A DNA stretch of 64,000 nucleotides from the NCBI RefSeq assembly GCF_036345255.1, contig NZ_CP107783.1, positions 3,707,501 to 3,771,500 of the forward strand, read 5' to 3'. The stretch's first letter is position 1. Each line of letters starts with the position of its first letter. A program made the position numbers and the translations under genes. Positions 54,389 through 62,880 of the stretch are shown one piece after another. Below the pieces are notes generated by a model. It saw only the letters and a program-made list of their open reading frames with translations. It ran no database searches and was not told where the DNA came from. The stretch is from Streptomyces sp. NBC_00569. GTDB taxonomy: Bacteria; Actinomycetota; Actinomycetes; Streptomycetales; Streptomycetaceae.

Positions 54389-55170
54389 GTCAGCAGCTCC
54401 GTGGTGGTCACCGCGGCCAGGCCACGGCGGTCGAGGTCTTCCAGGAGGGCGGGCAGCGCGGCGACCGTGTCCGCGTAACCGAAGTGCAGGCTCACGACCG
54501 AGCCTTCGCGGATCTGCGAGGTGACTTTGCGGGTCACCTCGGCGGCGCCCGGCGAGGTGAAGTCGAGGGAGTCGACGTCGTACGACAGGACGTGCGGGTA
54601 ACCGGCGGCGGCGGCCAGGCTCACGACGAGCGGGGTCGCCTGCTGGGTGCGCGAGGGCCGGAACCAGGTGCCGATGGAGCCGGTGAGCCGGCGGATGCGG
54701 TCGGCGCAGCCGGTGATCTCCGCTCGCGCCCGGGCCTCGGACATCGTGTTGATGTCACGGTGGTTCAGGGTGTGGTTGCCCAGGTCGTGGCCGCCGTCGA
54801 GGATGCGCCGGGCCACGGCGGGGTGCTCGTCGAGCCAGGTGCCCACGGCCAGGACCGTCACCCTGGCGTGGGCCCGCTCGGCCTCCTTGAGGAGGGCGTA
54901 CGCGATCGCCGGGTCGCCCTGGCCGTGGAAGGTGAGGGCGACGCGGGGGCGGTTGCGGGGGCCGTGATCGATCTGGGCGGGCTGCCCGGGGAATCGGCGG
55001 GGGCCCGGGGCCGCCGGGGCGGCGCGCGCGGGGCGGGCCGGGCTCGCGGAGTGCCCGGCGACCACCGGGTCGCGGGCGGCGGTGGAGCAGCCGGTGGTGA
55101 GGGCGGCGGCGGTGAGTCCGGCGCCGAAGCGAAGGGCTCCGCGGCGGTCGGTCGTGGTCACCTGCCTCAT
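54385..55170 (-). CDS. Polysaccharide deacetylase-like lipoprotein with altered catalytic motif
   Basis: 261 residues from ATG 55170. The signal peptide has a twin-arginine-like DRRGALRFGAG and a lipobox TTGC (Cys about 28). The deacetylase fold is visible: LTFHGQG (about 82-88), HDLGNHTLNH (zinc His pair), WFRPSRT and YDVDSLDF. The first motif normally reads TFDDGP, with catalytic and metal Asp residues; here it is TFHGQG, so both Asp are gone. It may be a pseudoenzyme or use a different chemistry. It is coupled to the YncE-like gene downstream. Confidence 0.8.
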   Translation of the reverse strand: MRQVTTTDRRGALRFGAGLTAAALTTGCSTAARDPVVAGHSASPARPARAAPAAPGPRRFPGQPAQIDHGPRNRPRVALTFHGQGDPAIAYALLKEAERAHARVTVLAVGTWLDEHPAVARRILDGGHDLGNHTLNHRDINTMSEARARAEITGCADRIRRLTGSIGTWFRPSRTQQATPLVVSLAAAAGYPHVLSYDVDSLDFTSPGAAEVTRKVTSQIREGSVVSLHFGYADTVAALPALLEDLDRRGLAAVTTTELLT

Positions 55171-55397
55171 TGAAGGCCAATCCGGCACAAAAGGGACTTA
55201 CCGACCCGAGGGTCTTAACAATTACTGGACGCGGTCATTAATAAATCTTCATTTGCCAGGCCCGTGGTTCACATCACCGAGGATTCATTTGGTCTCGCGG
55301 GCCGAGGTCTGCCATAGTCGGGATCACGACCCCCATTGACCCGGGCTCGGTCGTCGACAGCGGCCGTGGATAACACCCCCCACCTTCCACGGCGCTC

Positions 55398-55446
55398 CAC
55401 GAAAGCCCCCGCGGCGCCCCACAAGGCGAAAACGGGGGCTTTCGTG
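55398..55446. terminator. Strong hairpin downstream of the RsbW-like gene
   Basis: CACGAAAGCCCCCG (55398-55411) pairs perfectly with CGGGGGCTTTCGTG (55433-55446), 14 bp with a 21-base loop, 45 bases beyond the stop of the minus-strand RsbW-like gene. The remaining part of the gene-free stretch 55171-55397 holds an AT-rich patch (near 55230) that is the probable promoter of the deacetylase gene; I see no other gene in it. Confidence 0.85.
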
Positions 55447-55490
55447 TACCCCCGGACGCCCCGGTGTCGCACTGCCGCCGGGCCCCGCAC

Positions 55491-55994
55491 TCAGCGGTCG
55501 GCGACCCGCATCTCGAACCAGGTGGTCTTGCCGCGCGGCAGCAGATCCACGCCCCAGCGGTCGGAGAGCTTGTCGACCAGACAGAGTCCGCGCCCGCTGA
55601 TGTCGAGTTCGTGGACGGGCATCAGACAGGGGAGGCCGCGCGAGGGATCCCGCACCTCGACCCTGATCCAGCCGCGCCTGCGGACCATCCGTAACCCGAA
55701 GATCCTGGCCCCCGTGTGCCGCACCGCGTTGCCGACGAGCTCGGAGACGAGCAGCACGACATCCTCGGTCATCTTCGGGGAGAGCCCCCAGTGCCGCAGG
55801 ACGACCACCTGGGCGAGCCTGCGCGCGGTCGCCGCCGACTCGGGCCGCGACGGCAGCGGCACCTCCGCCTCGGCCGGATTCCCGAACAACTCCAGTGCCT
55901 TCAGAGCCCGTTCGTCCTCGACCGCAGGCGACCAGCGCGCCGCGGTCGCACTCCCGTGCCTCCGCGGCTGTTCGATACCCTCCAGCCCCGCCAT
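55491..55994 (-). CDS. RsbW-like anti-sigma factor / histidine-kinase-type ATPase
   Basis: About 167 residues from ATG 55994 (ATG 56003 or 56006 also possible; the ribosome site is not clear). The GHKL ATPase fold shows the N box LLVSELVGNAVRHTG, DPSRGLP (G1), and GRGLCLVDKLSDRWG (G2). Streptomyces has many such stand-alone proteins that phosphorylate anti-anti-sigma factors or bind sigma factors. The upstream 331 bases hold several palindromes (56047-56199). Confidence 0.8.
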   Translation of the reverse strand: MAGLEGIEQPRRHGSATAARWSPAVEDERALKALELFGNPAEAEVPLPSRPESAATARRLAQVVVLRHWGLSPKMTEDVVLLVSELVGNAVRHTGARIFGLRMVRRRGWIRVEVRDPSRGLPCLMPVHELDISGRGLCLVDKLSDRWGVDLLPRGKTTWFEMRVADR

Positions 55995-56046
55995 GCCCCC
56001 CATCATGGCTGCCCAGCGCGCGTTCCGGGGCCGTTCCTGCCGAATA

Positions 56047-56077
56047 AGCCCCCCGGAACCTTCCGTTCCGGGGGGCT
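56047..56077 (-). terminator. Hairpin upstream of the RsbW-like gene
   Basis: AGCCCCCCGGAAC (56047-56059) pairs perfectly with GTTCCGGGGGGCT (56065-56077), a 13-bp stem with a 5-base loop, followed on the minus strand by TTATTC. It lies between the enoyl-CoA hydratase and the RsbW-like gene and would stop or slow transcription coming from the former. Confidence 0.75.
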
Positions 56078-56081
56078 GGTT

Positions 56082-56093
56082 TGGCATATGCCA
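56082..56093. promoter_or_regulatory. 12-bp perfect palindrome next to the hairpin
   Basis: TGGCATATGCCA is a perfect palindrome at 56082-56093, in the upstream region of the RsbW-like gene. It may be a dimer-binding site. No known consensus is claimed. Confidence 0.4.
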
Positions 56094-56178
56094 CTGGCAG
56101 TTAGACCCTTGCCGCACCCCTGATGAGCTGCGGCGATCGCGCGATTCGACCCGATCACCGACCTCTGCGACCCGAACG

Positions 56179-56199
56179 GCCTTAAGGTTCACTTAAGGC
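56179..56199. promoter_or_regulatory. Palindrome GCCTTAAG-gttca-CTTAAGGC
   Basis: An 8-bp perfect inverted repeat with a 5-base spacer, in the gene-free stretch 55995-56325 upstream of the RsbW-like gene. AT-rich and symmetric, in a GC-rich genome, so an operator is likely. The rest of this stretch holds only the two terminator hairpins and the shorter palindrome. Confidence 0.5.
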
Positions 56200-56289
56200 T
56201 GCGATAAACCGCCCCAACGAGGGACGGCGGTGAGACATCCCGTCAACTGCAAGCGGATCGGGGGAAGTTGACACGAGCCTCTCGCGCGG

Positions 56290-56317
56290 CCGGTGAGCCC
56301 GGCACCGGGCTCACCGG
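56290..56317 (-). terminator. Terminator hairpin after the enoyl-CoA hydratase gene
   Basis: CCGGTGAGCCCGG (56290-56302) pairs perfectly with CCGGGCTCACCGG (56305-56317), 9 bases after the hydratase stop at 56326. Typical Streptomyces terminator without a T-run. Confidence 0.8.
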
Positions 56318-56325
56318 CACACCGG

Positions 56326-57093
56326 CTAGAGGAACTTGGCCTTGCCCGGACCCTCTTCGACGAAGCTCCGCATGCCGCGCTCGCGGTCCTCGGTGGCGAA
56401 CAGGCCCGCGAACCAGTTCCGCTCGACGGCGAGACCGGTGTCGATGTCCGTCTCCAGGCCCACGTCGATGGACTCCTTCGCGGCGCGCAGCGCGAGCGCC
56501 GGCCCCTGCGCCAGCTTCGCGGCCCAGGCGTGCGCCTGCTCGTAGACCTCCGCGGCGGGCACGACCCGGTCCACCAGGCCGATGGCGAGGGCCTCTTCGG
56601 CCTTCACGTGACGGCCGGTGAAGATGAGGTCCTTCGCCTTGGAGGGACCGACCAGGCGCGCGAGGCGCTGCGTGCCACCGGCGCCGGGGATCAGGCCGAG
56701 CAGGATCTCGGGCTGGCCCAGCCGGGCGTCGTCGGCGGCGATGCGGAAGTCGGCGCACAGCGCGAGCTCGCAGCCGCCGCCGAGCGCGTAGCCGGTGACC
56801 GCGGCGACGACCGGCTTGGGGATGCGCGCGACGGCCGTGAACGAGTCCTGCAGGGCGCGGGAGCGCACGATCATGGCCGCGTGGTCCATGGCCTGCATCT
56901 CTTTGATGTCCGCGCCGGCGGCGAACGCCTTGTCGCTGCCGCGGACGACCACGGCGCGCACGTCGTCGCGGCGCGAGGCCTCCTCGGCGAGCTCCTTGAT
57001 GCGGTCCTGGGTGGCGATGTCCAGAGCGTTCATCGGCGGCCGGTCGAGCCGGATCGTGCCGACGCCTTCGGCGACTTCGAGGTAGGCAGTCAT
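56326..57093 (-). CDS. Enoyl-CoA hydratase/isomerase family protein
   Basis: 255 residues from ATG 57093. Crotonase fold: AFAAGADIKEM forms part of the oxyanion hole, ALGGGCELALCADFRIA the second, and EILLGLIPGAGGTQRL holds the catalytic Glu. It hydrates trans-2-enoyl-CoA to 3-hydroxyacyl-CoA in fatty acid or amino acid breakdown. It stands alone between two terminators. Confidence 0.92.
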   Translation of the reverse strand: MTAYLEVAEGVGTIRLDRPPMNALDIATQDRIKELAEEASRRDDVRAVVVRGSDKAFAAGADIKEMQAMDHAAMIVRSRALQDSFTAVARIPKPVVAAVTGYALGGGCELALCADFRIAADDARLGQPEILLGLIPGAGGTQRLARLVGPSKAKDLIFTGRHVKAEEALAIGLVDRVVPAAEVYEQAHAWAAKLAQGPALALRAAKESIDVGLETDIDTGLAVERNWFAGLFATEDRERGMRSFVEEGPGKAKFL

Positions 57094-57121
57094 GGACAGC
57101 AGGTTAGTGCGCGTTAACGGG

Positions 57122-57160
57122 AGAGGCCCGGTGCACTTGGTCACAGTGCGCCGGGCCTCT
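57122..57160 (-). terminator. Terminator hairpin after the L,D-transpeptidase gene
   Basis: AGAGGCCCGG (57122-57131) pairs with CCGGGCCTCT (57151-57160), with a second inner GCACT/AGTGC pairing. It sits between the transpeptidase stop (57182) and the hydratase start (57093), so it ends the transpeptidase transcript. Confidence 0.75.
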
Positions 57161-57181
57161 TCGCTCAAGGGCGGAAGGGGG

Positions 57182-58384
57182 TCAGGCCTTCCACTTCTCC
57201 CAGGACATGTTCCAGCCGTTGAAGCCGTTGTCCGGGGCCACCGTCCGGTCCTGCGAGTTCTTCACCTCGACGACGTCACCGATCATCGAGCTGTTGAAGA
57301 ACCAGGCCGCGGGCACCTTGCTGTCGTAGCCGCCGCGCACGTCGCGCAGGCCCACGCAGCCGTGGCTGGCGTTGTAGTTGCCGAAGGCGCCGCCGCCCCA
57401 GTAGTTGCCGTGGATGAACGTGCCGGACGTCGTCAGGCGCATCGCGTGCGGCACGTCCTTGATGTCGTACTCGCCGCCGTAGCCCACCGTTTCGCCGTTC
57501 ATACGGGTCACGGTGAGCTTCTCGCTGATGACCATCTGGCCGTTCCACGTGGAGTAGCCCGGCTTGCCCGTGGTGATCGGGACCTTCTTGATCGTCTTGC
57601 CGTCGCGCTTCACGGTCATCATGTGCGTCTTGGCGTCGACCGTGGAGACCTGGCTGCGGCCGATCGTGAACTTCACGGTCTTGGCCTGCTTGCCGTAGAC
57701 GCCCGGCCGGCCCTCGACGCCGTCGAGGTTGAGCTTGACGGTCACCTCGGTGCCCGCGGCCCAGTACTTCTCGGGGCGGAAGTCGAGGCGGTCGTTGCCG
57801 AACCAGTGGCCCTCGACCGGCACGGACGGCTCCGTCGTGATCTCGATGGCCTTCTCCACGTCCTCCGGGTGCGTGATGCCCCGTGTGAAGTGGACCGAGA
57901 ACGGCATGCCGACGCCGACCTTCGAACCGTCCTCCGGCGTGAACTGGCCGATGAACGTGTTCTTCGGGACCAGCGTCGTGAACGCGACGTCCTTCGCGGA
58001 CGCGCGGCCCTCGGAGTCCTTGGCGACCGCGTGCACCTTGTACTTGGTGGAGGCGGCCAGGTGGTGGGCGGGCGTCCAGCCGGCACCGCCGTCCACGATC
58101 TTTCCCTCGACCGGGTTGCCCTTGGTGTCGGCGACCTTCACCTCGGTCAACTTGCCCTTGTCGGCGGTGATCCGGAGGTCTCCGCTGGTGGCCACGCCGT
58201 CCGCGCCGTCCTTCGGGGCGATGGTGACGACGGCCTGGGACGGCTTGTTGGTGTCCGCCTTCCCCGAGTCGCCGCCCTTGCCGTCACTCCCCGCACCGGA
58301 GCCGCCGCCCCCTCCGCCGCAAGCCGTGGCCAGCAGCAGAGCGGCCCCCAGCAGAGCCCCCGATATCGGTCGTCGCCCGTTCAC
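57182..58384 (-). CDS. L,D-transpeptidase lipoprotein, second of three
   Basis: 400 residues. Lipobox LLATAC (Cys 22) and a Gly-rich linker lead to two Ig-like domains (about 50-140 and 150-250). The YkuD catalytic domain follows with IHGNYW...NYNASHGCVGL (Cys of SHGCV). The C-terminal tail FNGWNMSWEKW follows. It cross-links peptidoglycan by 3-3 bonds outside the membrane and is a paralogue of the next gene at 58569; both have the same domain order, so they arose by tandem duplication. Confidence 0.93.
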   Translation of the reverse strand: MNGRRPISGALLGAALLLATACGGGGGGSGAGSDGKGGDSGKADTNKPSQAVVTIAPKDGADGVATSGDLRITADKGKLTEVKVADTKGNPVEGKIVDGGAGWTPAHHLAASTKYKVHAVAKDSEGRASAKDVAFTTLVPKNTFIGQFTPEDGSKVGVGMPFSVHFTRGITHPEDVEKAIEITTEPSVPVEGHWFGNDRLDFRPEKYWAAGTEVTVKLNLDGVEGRPGVYGKQAKTVKFTIGRSQVSTVDAKTHMMTVKRDGKTIKKVPITTGKPGYSTWNGQMVISEKLTVTRMNGETVGYGGEYDIKDVPHAMRLTTSGTFIHGNYWGGGAFGNYNASHGCVGLRDVRGGYDSKVPAAWFFNSSMIGDVVEVKNSQDRTVAPDNGFNGWNMSWEKWKA

Positions 58385-58568
58385 GATCTTGTCTCCCCTC
58401 GCGCAAGGCCGGTCAGGCCCGCACCCCAGCGCGTCCTAGCGCGCACTGCGACAGATAACCACACGACCTGCAGTTATGGATCCCCAGGTATGTCACCGTT
58501 CAGTCCCAACTGGACCGGCTTTGACGGGGCGTGGGGTGAGGCATGGGCCGGGCCGGCCCTCGCGGGGT

Positions 58569-59774
58569 TCAGTGCGTGACCGCGCCCGCCTTCCAGTCCT
58601 TCCAGTTCATGTTCCAGCCGCCGAGGCCGTTGTCGGGTGCGACCACCTTGTCCTTGCTGTTGACCACTTCGATGACGTCGCCGACGAGGGTGCGGTCGAA
58701 GAACCAACCCGCGGGCGAATCCGAGCTGCCGCCCCTGTCATCGGCCAGCCCGATGCAGCCGTGGCTGATGTTGCGGTTGCCGAAGGCGTCCGATGTCCAG
58801 TAGTTGCCGTGCAGGAACGTTCCGGACTTCGTCAGCCGGATGGCGTGCGGCACGTCGGGGACGTTGTACTCGCCGCCGAACCCGACGGTGCGGCTGTCCA
58901 TCCGGGTCATCTCGAGCATCTCGCTGACGACCATCTTCCCGTTGTACGTGGGGGTCTTGGTCGTCCCGGCGGTGATGGGGATGGTGTCCAGGAGTTCGCC
59001 GTCGCGGCGTACCTCCATGGTGTCGTCGTCCGCGTCCACCACGCTGATCTGGCTGCGACCGATGGTGAAGCCGATCTTCTTGTGCTGCACGCCGTACACA
59101 CCGGGGGCCGACTCCACGTCGCGCAGCCCCAGGTCGACGGTGACCTCCGTGCCCGGCTTCCAGTAGTCGCGCGGCCGGAAGTCGAGGCGGGACTTGCCGA
59201 ACCAGTGCGGGGCGATGTCCACGGCGGGCTTCGCCGTGACGTGGATGGCGCGCTGGACGGCGGCCCGGTTCTCGATGGCCCTGTTGAACTCGAGCGAAAC
59301 GATCATGCCGGTGCCGACGGTGGACCGGTCCTCCGGCGTGAGGTAGCCGACGAACCGCTTGGCGGGGACGGCCGTGGTGAAGGTGGTGTGGCGGGCCGAG
59401 CGATGTTTGTCCTCGTCGCGCGCGACCACGTCCACGGTGTACTTGGCGGCTTGCGAGAGCCGCCGTTCGCCGGTCGGCCGCCATCGCGTGCCGTCGTCGT
59501 CGATCCGGCCCTTGACCGGGACCTCCTCTCCGTCCTGGAGCTTCACGACCTTGACCGATTCCAGGTGCCCGTCCGGCACCGTCACCTCGATCGACCGGTC
59601 GGCCGCTACGTTCTTGGTCCCGTTGGCCGGGACGACCTTGATCGCTTCCTCGGGGGACCGCGACTTGCCGAACAGATCTCCCGCGGCGGTGCATCCGGTG
59701 ACCCCGGTCAGCACCACCGCCCAGGTCAGCACGGCGGCCAGCGTGGCCCCTGCGTGTCTCACAGCTGTTTTCAC
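58569..59774 (-). CDS. L,D-transpeptidase lipoprotein, third of three
   Basis: 401 residues. Lipobox LTGVTGC (Cys about 28), two Ig-like domains and a YkuD domain with LHGNYW and NISHGCIGL (catalytic Cys). Ending GLGGWNMNWKDWK. The gap to the paralogue (184 bases) holds no gene. The two may differ in substrate or timing; nothing in the sequence tells which. Confidence 0.93.
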   Translation of the reverse strand: MKTAVRHAGATLAAVLTWAVVLTGVTGCTAAGDLFGKSRSPEEAIKVVPANGTKNVAADRSIEVTVPDGHLESVKVVKLQDGEEVPVKGRIDDDGTRWRPTGERRLSQAAKYTVDVVARDEDKHRSARHTTFTTAVPAKRFVGYLTPEDRSTVGTGMIVSLEFNRAIENRAAVQRAIHVTAKPAVDIAPHWFGKSRLDFRPRDYWKPGTEVTVDLGLRDVESAPGVYGVQHKKIGFTIGRSQISVVDADDDTMEVRRDGELLDTIPITAGTTKTPTYNGKMVVSEMLEMTRMDSRTVGFGGEYNVPDVPHAIRLTKSGTFLHGNYWTSDAFGNRNISHGCIGLADDRGGSSDSPAGWFFDRTLVGDVIEVVNSKDKVVAPDNGLGGWNMNWKDWKAGAVTH

Positions 59775-59936
59775 ACTCGATCAACGACCGTCACCCCGCC
59801 GGGGAAACGTGAGTGCGACCCAAGCTCTGGGCAGAACACTGGGGAGGACGACGCGACGGGGAGCCGCGGCCGGGACGCCGCACGCCCTTCCCCTGCCGGT
59901 GGCGCCGGCCCGACCGAGCCGCGGGAGGCATGACAG

Positions 59937-62231
59937 GTGGCGAGCGCACCCGAGCAGGAGGCACCACAGGATGCCCTGGTGGAACGGCCCGCGGGGATTC
60001 CGCAGGCGCGCTCCGCGACCGAGCGGAAGGGCCGCCGCACGAGAGAGAGGCCGCCGCCCGTCGAGCCCGTGTGGCCGGGCGCCCCGACCCCGCTGGGCGC
60101 GCGCTTCCGGGTCGGGCCGGACGGCACTGCGGGCACCAACTTCGCGCTCTGGGCGGGCGGCGCGGAGTCGGTCGACCTCTGCCTCTTCGACGACGCGGGC
60201 CGCGAGCGGCGCGCCCCGCTGACCGAGCTGACGCACGAGATCTGGCACGGCTTCGTACCGGACGTGCTGCCGGGGCAGCGGTACGGGTTCCGGGTGCACG
60301 GCCGCTGGGACCCGTGGACGGGCGCACGCTGGAACCCGGCGAAGCTGCTCCTCGACCCGTACGCGCGGGCCGTGGACGGGGAGTTCGTGCTGCCGCCCGA
60401 GGTCTACGGCCATGTGCGCGACTGGCCCGAGCAGCATGTGGCCGACACCGTGCGCGACGAGCGGGACTCGGCACCGTACGTCCCCAAGGGGGTGGTCGTG
60501 CACGACGACGCACCCGACGACGAGTGGGCCGACGACCGGCGGCCGAAGACGCCGTGGGCGGACTCGGTGATCTACGAGCTGCATGTGAAGGGGTTCACCC
60601 AGCGGCACCCGGGGATCCCCGAGGAGCTGCGGGGGACGTACGCGGGGCTCGCGCATCCCGCGGCCGTGGAGCATCTGGTGAAGCTGGGTGTGACGGCGGT
60701 CGAGCTGCTTCCCGTGCACCAGTTCGCCCATGAGGACCACCTGCTCAGGCGGGGCCTGCGCAACTACTGGGGCTACAACTCGATCGGCTACTTCGCCCCG
60801 CACGCGGCGTACGCGGCGTCGGGGACGGGCGGGCAGCAGGTCGGCGAGTTCCGGCGGATGGTGCGGGCGCTGCACGAGGCCGGCATCGAGGTCATCCTGG
60901 ACGTGGTCTACAACCACACGGCGGAGGCGGGCGAGCTCGGCCCGACGCTGTCCCTGAAGGGCATCGACAATCGCGGCTACTACCGCCTCCAGGGCGACGC
61001 GCGCCGGTACGCGGACTACACGGGCTGCGGCAACACCCTGCACGTCGTGCAGCCGCACGTGCTGCGCCTGCTCACCGACTCCCTGCGCTACTGGGTGACG
61101 GAGATGGGCGTGGACGGCTTCCGCTTCGACCTGGCGGCGGCGCTCGCCCGCTCGATGCACGACGTGGACATGCTGTCGCCGTTCCTCGCGGTGATAGCGC
61201 AGGACCCGGTCCTGCGGCGGGTGAAGCTGATCGCGGAGCCCTGGGACGTGGGCTCGGGCGGCTACCAGGTCGGCGCCTTCCCACCGCTGTGGACCGAATG
61301 GAACGACCGCTACCGCAATGCCGTACGGGACTTCTGGCGCGGCGCCCTGCCCGATGTGCGGGACCTGGGCTACCGCCTGTCCGGCTCGAGCGACCTGTAC
61401 GCGTGGGGCGGGCGCCGCCCGTACGCGTCGGTCAACTTCGTCACCGCCCACGACGGGTTCACGCTGCGCGACCTCGTGTCGTACGGCCGCAAGCACAACG
61501 AGGCCAACGGCGAGGGCAACCGCGACGGCACCGACGACAACCGGGCCTGGAACTGCGGCGCGGAGGGCGAGACCGCGGACGAGGGCGTGCTCGCCCTGCG
61601 CAGGCGGCAGTTGAGAAATCTGGTGACGACGCTGCTGCTGTCCACCGGGGTGCCGATGCTCGTCGCCGGTGACGAGCTCGGGCGCACACAGCGCGGCAAC
61701 AACAACGCGTACTGCCAGGACAACGAGATCAGCTGGGTGGACTGGTCACTCCTCGAAGAGCCGGGCTGGCGGGCCCTGTTCGACCTCACGTCGCGGCTGA
61801 TCGCCCTGCGGCACGCGCATCCGGTGCTGCGGCGGCGCGCGTTCTTCTCGGGGCGCGCGCACTCGGCGGACGGGCTGCGGGACCTCGCGTGGTTCACGGC
61901 CGGCGGCACGGAGATGACGGAGCGGGACTGGTACGCGCCCGCGGCCACGCTCGGGATGTACCTCTCCGGGCGCGACATCCCGGGCCGCGACGCACTGGGC
62001 ACGCCCGTCACGGACGACAGCTTCCTCGCGGTCCTGCACGCCGGGGACCGGCCGGTGAGCTGTGTCCTGCCCGGCGGACCGTGGGCACGTGCGTACGAGG
62101 TCGTGGTGGACACGTCACTGGAGGAGCAGCAGGACGCACCGGCGGTGACGCACGCGGCGGGGGCGGCCATCACCGTGCCGGGGCGCACGGTCCTGCTGCT
62201 GCGGGCGCTCCCCTCGGACGGGGAGGGCTGA
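59937..62231 (+). CDS. glgX: Glycogen debranching enzyme (GlgX type)
   Basis: 764 residues. Start GTG 59937 (GGGAGG about 8 bases upstream) gives a basic N-terminal extension. An N-terminal CBM48 domain (GARFRVGPDGTAGTNFALWAGGAESV) precedes the GH13 barrel: ILDVVYNHTAEAG, the nucleophile DGFRFDLA, the acid in KLIAEPWD, and FVTAHDGFTLRD. It removes alpha-1,6 branches from glycogen or maltodextrin. It lies alone, convergent with the response regulator, the stops 5 bases apart. Confidence 0.93.
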   Translation: MASAPEQEAPQDALVERPAGIPQARSATERKGRRTRERPPPVEPVWPGAPTPLGARFRVGPDGTAGTNFALWAGGAESVDLCLFDDAGRERRAPLTELTHEIWHGFVPDVLPGQRYGFRVHGRWDPWTGARWNPAKLLLDPYARAVDGEFVLPPEVYGHVRDWPEQHVADTVRDERDSAPYVPKGVVVHDDAPDDEWADDRRPKTPWADSVIYELHVKGFTQRHPGIPEELRGTYAGLAHPAAVEHLVKLGVTAVELLPVHQFAHEDHLLRRGLRNYWGYNSIGYFAPHAAYAASGTGGQQVGEFRRMVRALHEAGIEVILDVVYNHTAEAGELGPTLSLKGIDNRGYYRLQGDARRYADYTGCGNTLHVVQPHVLRLLTDSLRYWVTEMGVDGFRFDLAAALARSMHDVDMLSPFLAVIAQDPVLRRVKLIAEPWDVGSGGYQVGAFPPLWTEWNDRYRNAVRDFWRGALPDVRDLGYRLSGSSDLYAWGGRRPYASVNFVTAHDGFTLRDLVSYGRKHNEANGEGNRDGTDDNRAWNCGAEGETADEGVLALRRRQLRNLVTTLLLSTGVPMLVAGDELGRTQRGNNNAYCQDNEISWVDWSLLEEPGWRALFDLTSRLIALRHAHPVLRRRAFFSGRAHSADGLRDLAWFTAGGTEMTERDWYAPAATLGMYLSGRDIPGRDALGTPVTDDSFLAVLHAGDRPVSCVLPGGPWARAYEVVVDTSLEEQQDAPAVTHAAGAAITVPGRTVLLLRALPSDGEG

Positions 62232-62235
62232 ACCG

Positions 62236-62880
62236 CTAGCCGAGGATCTTCCGGTCGTACGCCACGGCGACCGCCGCCGCGCGGTCCTTCACGCCCAACT
62301 TGCCGTAGACATGGGTGAGATGGGTCTTCACCGTCGCCTCGCTGATGAACAGGACGCGGGCGATCTCCTTGTTCGACGTGCCCTTGGCGACCAGGGCGAG
62401 GACCTCGCGCTCCCGGGCCGAGAGGGGTTCGCCGGCGGGGGCGGCCGGGGTGCGGACCGCGGTGACCAGGCGGGAGGCGACCGCCGGGGACAGCACGGTG
62501 CGGCCGTCGGCGGCGGCGCGTACGGCCGTGAACAGCTCCTCGCGCGGGGCGTCCTTGAGGAGGTAGCCGGTGGCGCCCGCCTCGATCGCGGGCAGCGTGT
62601 CCGAGTCCGTGTCGTACGTGGTCAGGACGAGGACGCGGGAGCGGGCACCGCGGCGGGCGAGTTCCTTGATGGCGTCGACGCCGTTCCCGCCGGGCATGCG
62701 CAGGTCCATGAGGACGACGTCCGGGTCGAGGCGGGCGGTCAGTTCGACGGCCTCGACGCCGTTCGACGCCTCGCCGAGGACCGTGAAGTCGCCGGCCGAC
62801 TCGAACATGCCGCGCAGGCCGTCCCGTACGACGGGGTGGTCGTCGACGATCAGCAGGGAGATGAGGGAGTCACTGGTCAT
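62236..62880 (-). CDS. NarL/LuxR-type response regulator
   Basis: 214 residues. Receiver domain with DDH (about 13-15), phospho-acceptor Asp in LDPDVVLMDLRMPG, and Lys in LLKDA. C-terminal LuxR helix-turn-helix: SAREREVLALVAKGTSNKEIARVLFISEATVKTHLTHVYGKLGV. Target genes unknown. Its start lies inside the histidine kinase gene end (11-base overlap), so the two are a pair. Confidence 0.93.
   Translation of the reverse strand: MTSDSLISLLIVDDHPVVRDGLRGMFESAGDFTVLGEASNGVEAVELTARLDPDVVLMDLRMPGGNGVDAIKELARRGARSRVLVLTTYDTDSDTLPAIEAGATGYLLKDAPREELFTAVRAAADGRTVLSPAVASRLVTAVRTPAAPAGEPLSAREREVLALVAKGTSNKEIARVLFISEATVKTHLTHVYGKLGVKDRAAAVAVAYDRKILG

Noticed and set aside
56087..56200. tRNA or other structural RNA in the gene-free stretch
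   Set aside because: Only simple palindromes and hairpins were found; no cloverleaf or conserved T-arm sequence. No tRNA, rRNA or CRISPR array was seen anywhere in the window.
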